From T3SED10-47 sp046483725 (GTDB lineage Bacteria; Bipolaricaulota; Bipolaricaulia; Bipolaricaulales; Bipolaricaulaceae): a stretch of 37,609 nucleotides of DNA. The position numbers were made by a program, and so were the translations under genes. Each line of letters starts with the position of its first letter. Position 1 is the stretch's first letter. The stretch is taken from NCBI GenBank assembly GCA_046483725.1, contig JAWOCQ010000060.1, forward strand, positions 1 through 37,609, written 5' to 3'. The notes below the pieces were generated by a model. That model was not told the origin of the DNA. It searched no databases and was given only the letters and a program-made list of their open reading frames with translations. Shown here in pieces: positions 36,970 to 37,609 of this stretch.

Positions 36970-37609
36970 TCAGTTGACCCGCAGCGCTTCGACTACGGAC
37001 ACCCGGCCCGCCTGGAAAGCCGGGAAGACTGCCGACAGGATCGTAGACAGCGTGCTCACAGCTAGCGGTACCACGATGGCCGGCCAGCTGATGCGTACAG
37101 CCAAGGTTACCGGTTCCAAGGAGCCAGGCGGCTGCCAAGGGATGGCAGCGGCGTTAAACGCTGCTGCCAACAACGCCCCCGCCGAAACTCCGATAGCTCC
37201 TCCGAGAAGCCCCAGCCATGCGGCCTCGCCCACGAACAACTGCATCACCTGACCCTGCTTTGTGCCCAGAGCTCGCAGAGTTCCCACTTCGCGGATGCGC
37301 TCTGAAAAGGCCAACGTCAACACCTGCAGCAAGATGAAGAACACAAGCACGAACACGGCCATGATTAGCAGGCCGAACAGGATGTCAAAAAAACCGCTCA
37401 GCTGTGTGTAGAAGGGCGAGAGTTCGTCCCACGTGCGAATCTCAAGTCCGAGACCGGCAGCCCCCAACGACCCCTGCAGTGCGGCGGCCACTTGAGCAGT
37501 GAGTTCCAAGTCCTCCAAGGACACGACGAGGCGATCCACCGCCTCCGCACCGAGGATGATTTGCGCCGCAGCCAGTGGGAGAAACACCTGCCGGGCTTCC
37601 ACCTGGGCC
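36970..37609 (-). CDS. FtsX-type ABC permease (N-terminus beyond window edge)
   Basis: The visible 212 codons are the C-terminal half of a second permease of the same family: FVLVFFILLQVLTLAFSERIREVGTLRALGTK, a helix pair, then PAFQAGRVSVVEALRVN. It resembles the neighbouring permease over this part, including IPWQPPGSLEP against ISWTPPGALMP, so the two are paralogues and likely work as a heterodimer, as LolC and LolE do. The reading frame is open to the right edge of the window. Stop 10 nt before the next gene. Confidence 0.9.
   Translation of the reverse strand, partial: AQVEARQVFLPLAAAQIILGAEAVDRLVVSLEDLELTAQVAAALQGSLGAAGLGLEIRTWDELSPFYTQLSGFFDILFGLLIMAVFVLVFFILLQVLTLAFSERIREVGTLRALGTKQGQVMQLFVGEAAWLGLLGGAIGVSAGALLAAAFNAAAIPWQPPGSLEPVTLAVRISWPAIVVPLAVSTLSTILSAVFPAFQAGRVSVVEALRVN

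Overview
The window looks like ordinary bacterial chromosome with a few worn accessory patches. GC is high (around 60% by eye). Several features suggest a deep-branching, probably anaerobic and possibly thermophilic lineage: a glycyl-radical dehydratase with its activase, a NikR-controlled metal locus, a Cdc48-type double AAA ATPase, an RNA-ligase operon (ThpR, archease, RtcB), and a long bacterial SRP RNA that keeps an Alu-like domain. Candidatus Bipolaricaulota (Acetothermia) is my best guess from gene content, but this is inference only. The tRNAs encode CCA, and promoters follow the sigma70 pattern.

Layout. 1-1580 (minus): nikR, a TroA/ZnuA-like binding protein and a cut-off FmdE-family gene, behind a promoter and a perfect 7-bp palindrome. 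1751-5300: tRNA-Arg, a decayed IS1380-type transposase fragment, a secreted Cache-domain protein, a GNAT acetyltransferase, a small HExxExxH protein, and two copies of an imperfect 70-bp repeat. 5304-7578: PepF-like peptidase, ArsR regulator and an overlapping 43-aa Cys-rich protein. 7762-8571: frameshifted, truncated 5'-nucleotidase relic. 8673-11962: glycyl-radical activase and a HypD-like hydroxyproline dehydratase. 12063-13570: PiT phosphate transporter, tRNA-Ser, heptamer-periodic DNA and SRP RNA. 13685-18470: cdc48, divergent from thpR-archease-rtcB. 18460-24743 (minus): eno-ftsB-dnaE-yvcK, a tightly packed housekeeping operon. 25068-28591 (minus): dipeptide-type ABC transporter (two permeases and binding protein). 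28855-31467: alaS. 31454-33721 (minus): lspA-tmk-dnaN. 33959-34930: secreted chlorophyllase-like hydrolase. 34981-37609 (minus): LolA-like protein with two FtsX/MacB-type permeases, the first running off the edge.

The most interesting cross-cutting signal is the placement of -10 boxes only 5-10 nt before start codons that lack a Shine-Dalgarno sequence (pepF, arsR, thpR, alaS, the hydrolase). This implies leaderless mRNAs alongside ordinary SD-led genes. Functionally, ThpR, archease and RtcB form an RNA end-processing and ligation unit, and Cdc48 is transcribed away from the same short intergenic region. The nikR locus appears to be an autoregulated nickel or other metal uptake cassette with an atypical binding protein. 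Assignments rest on reading motifs in the sequence; no database search was run.
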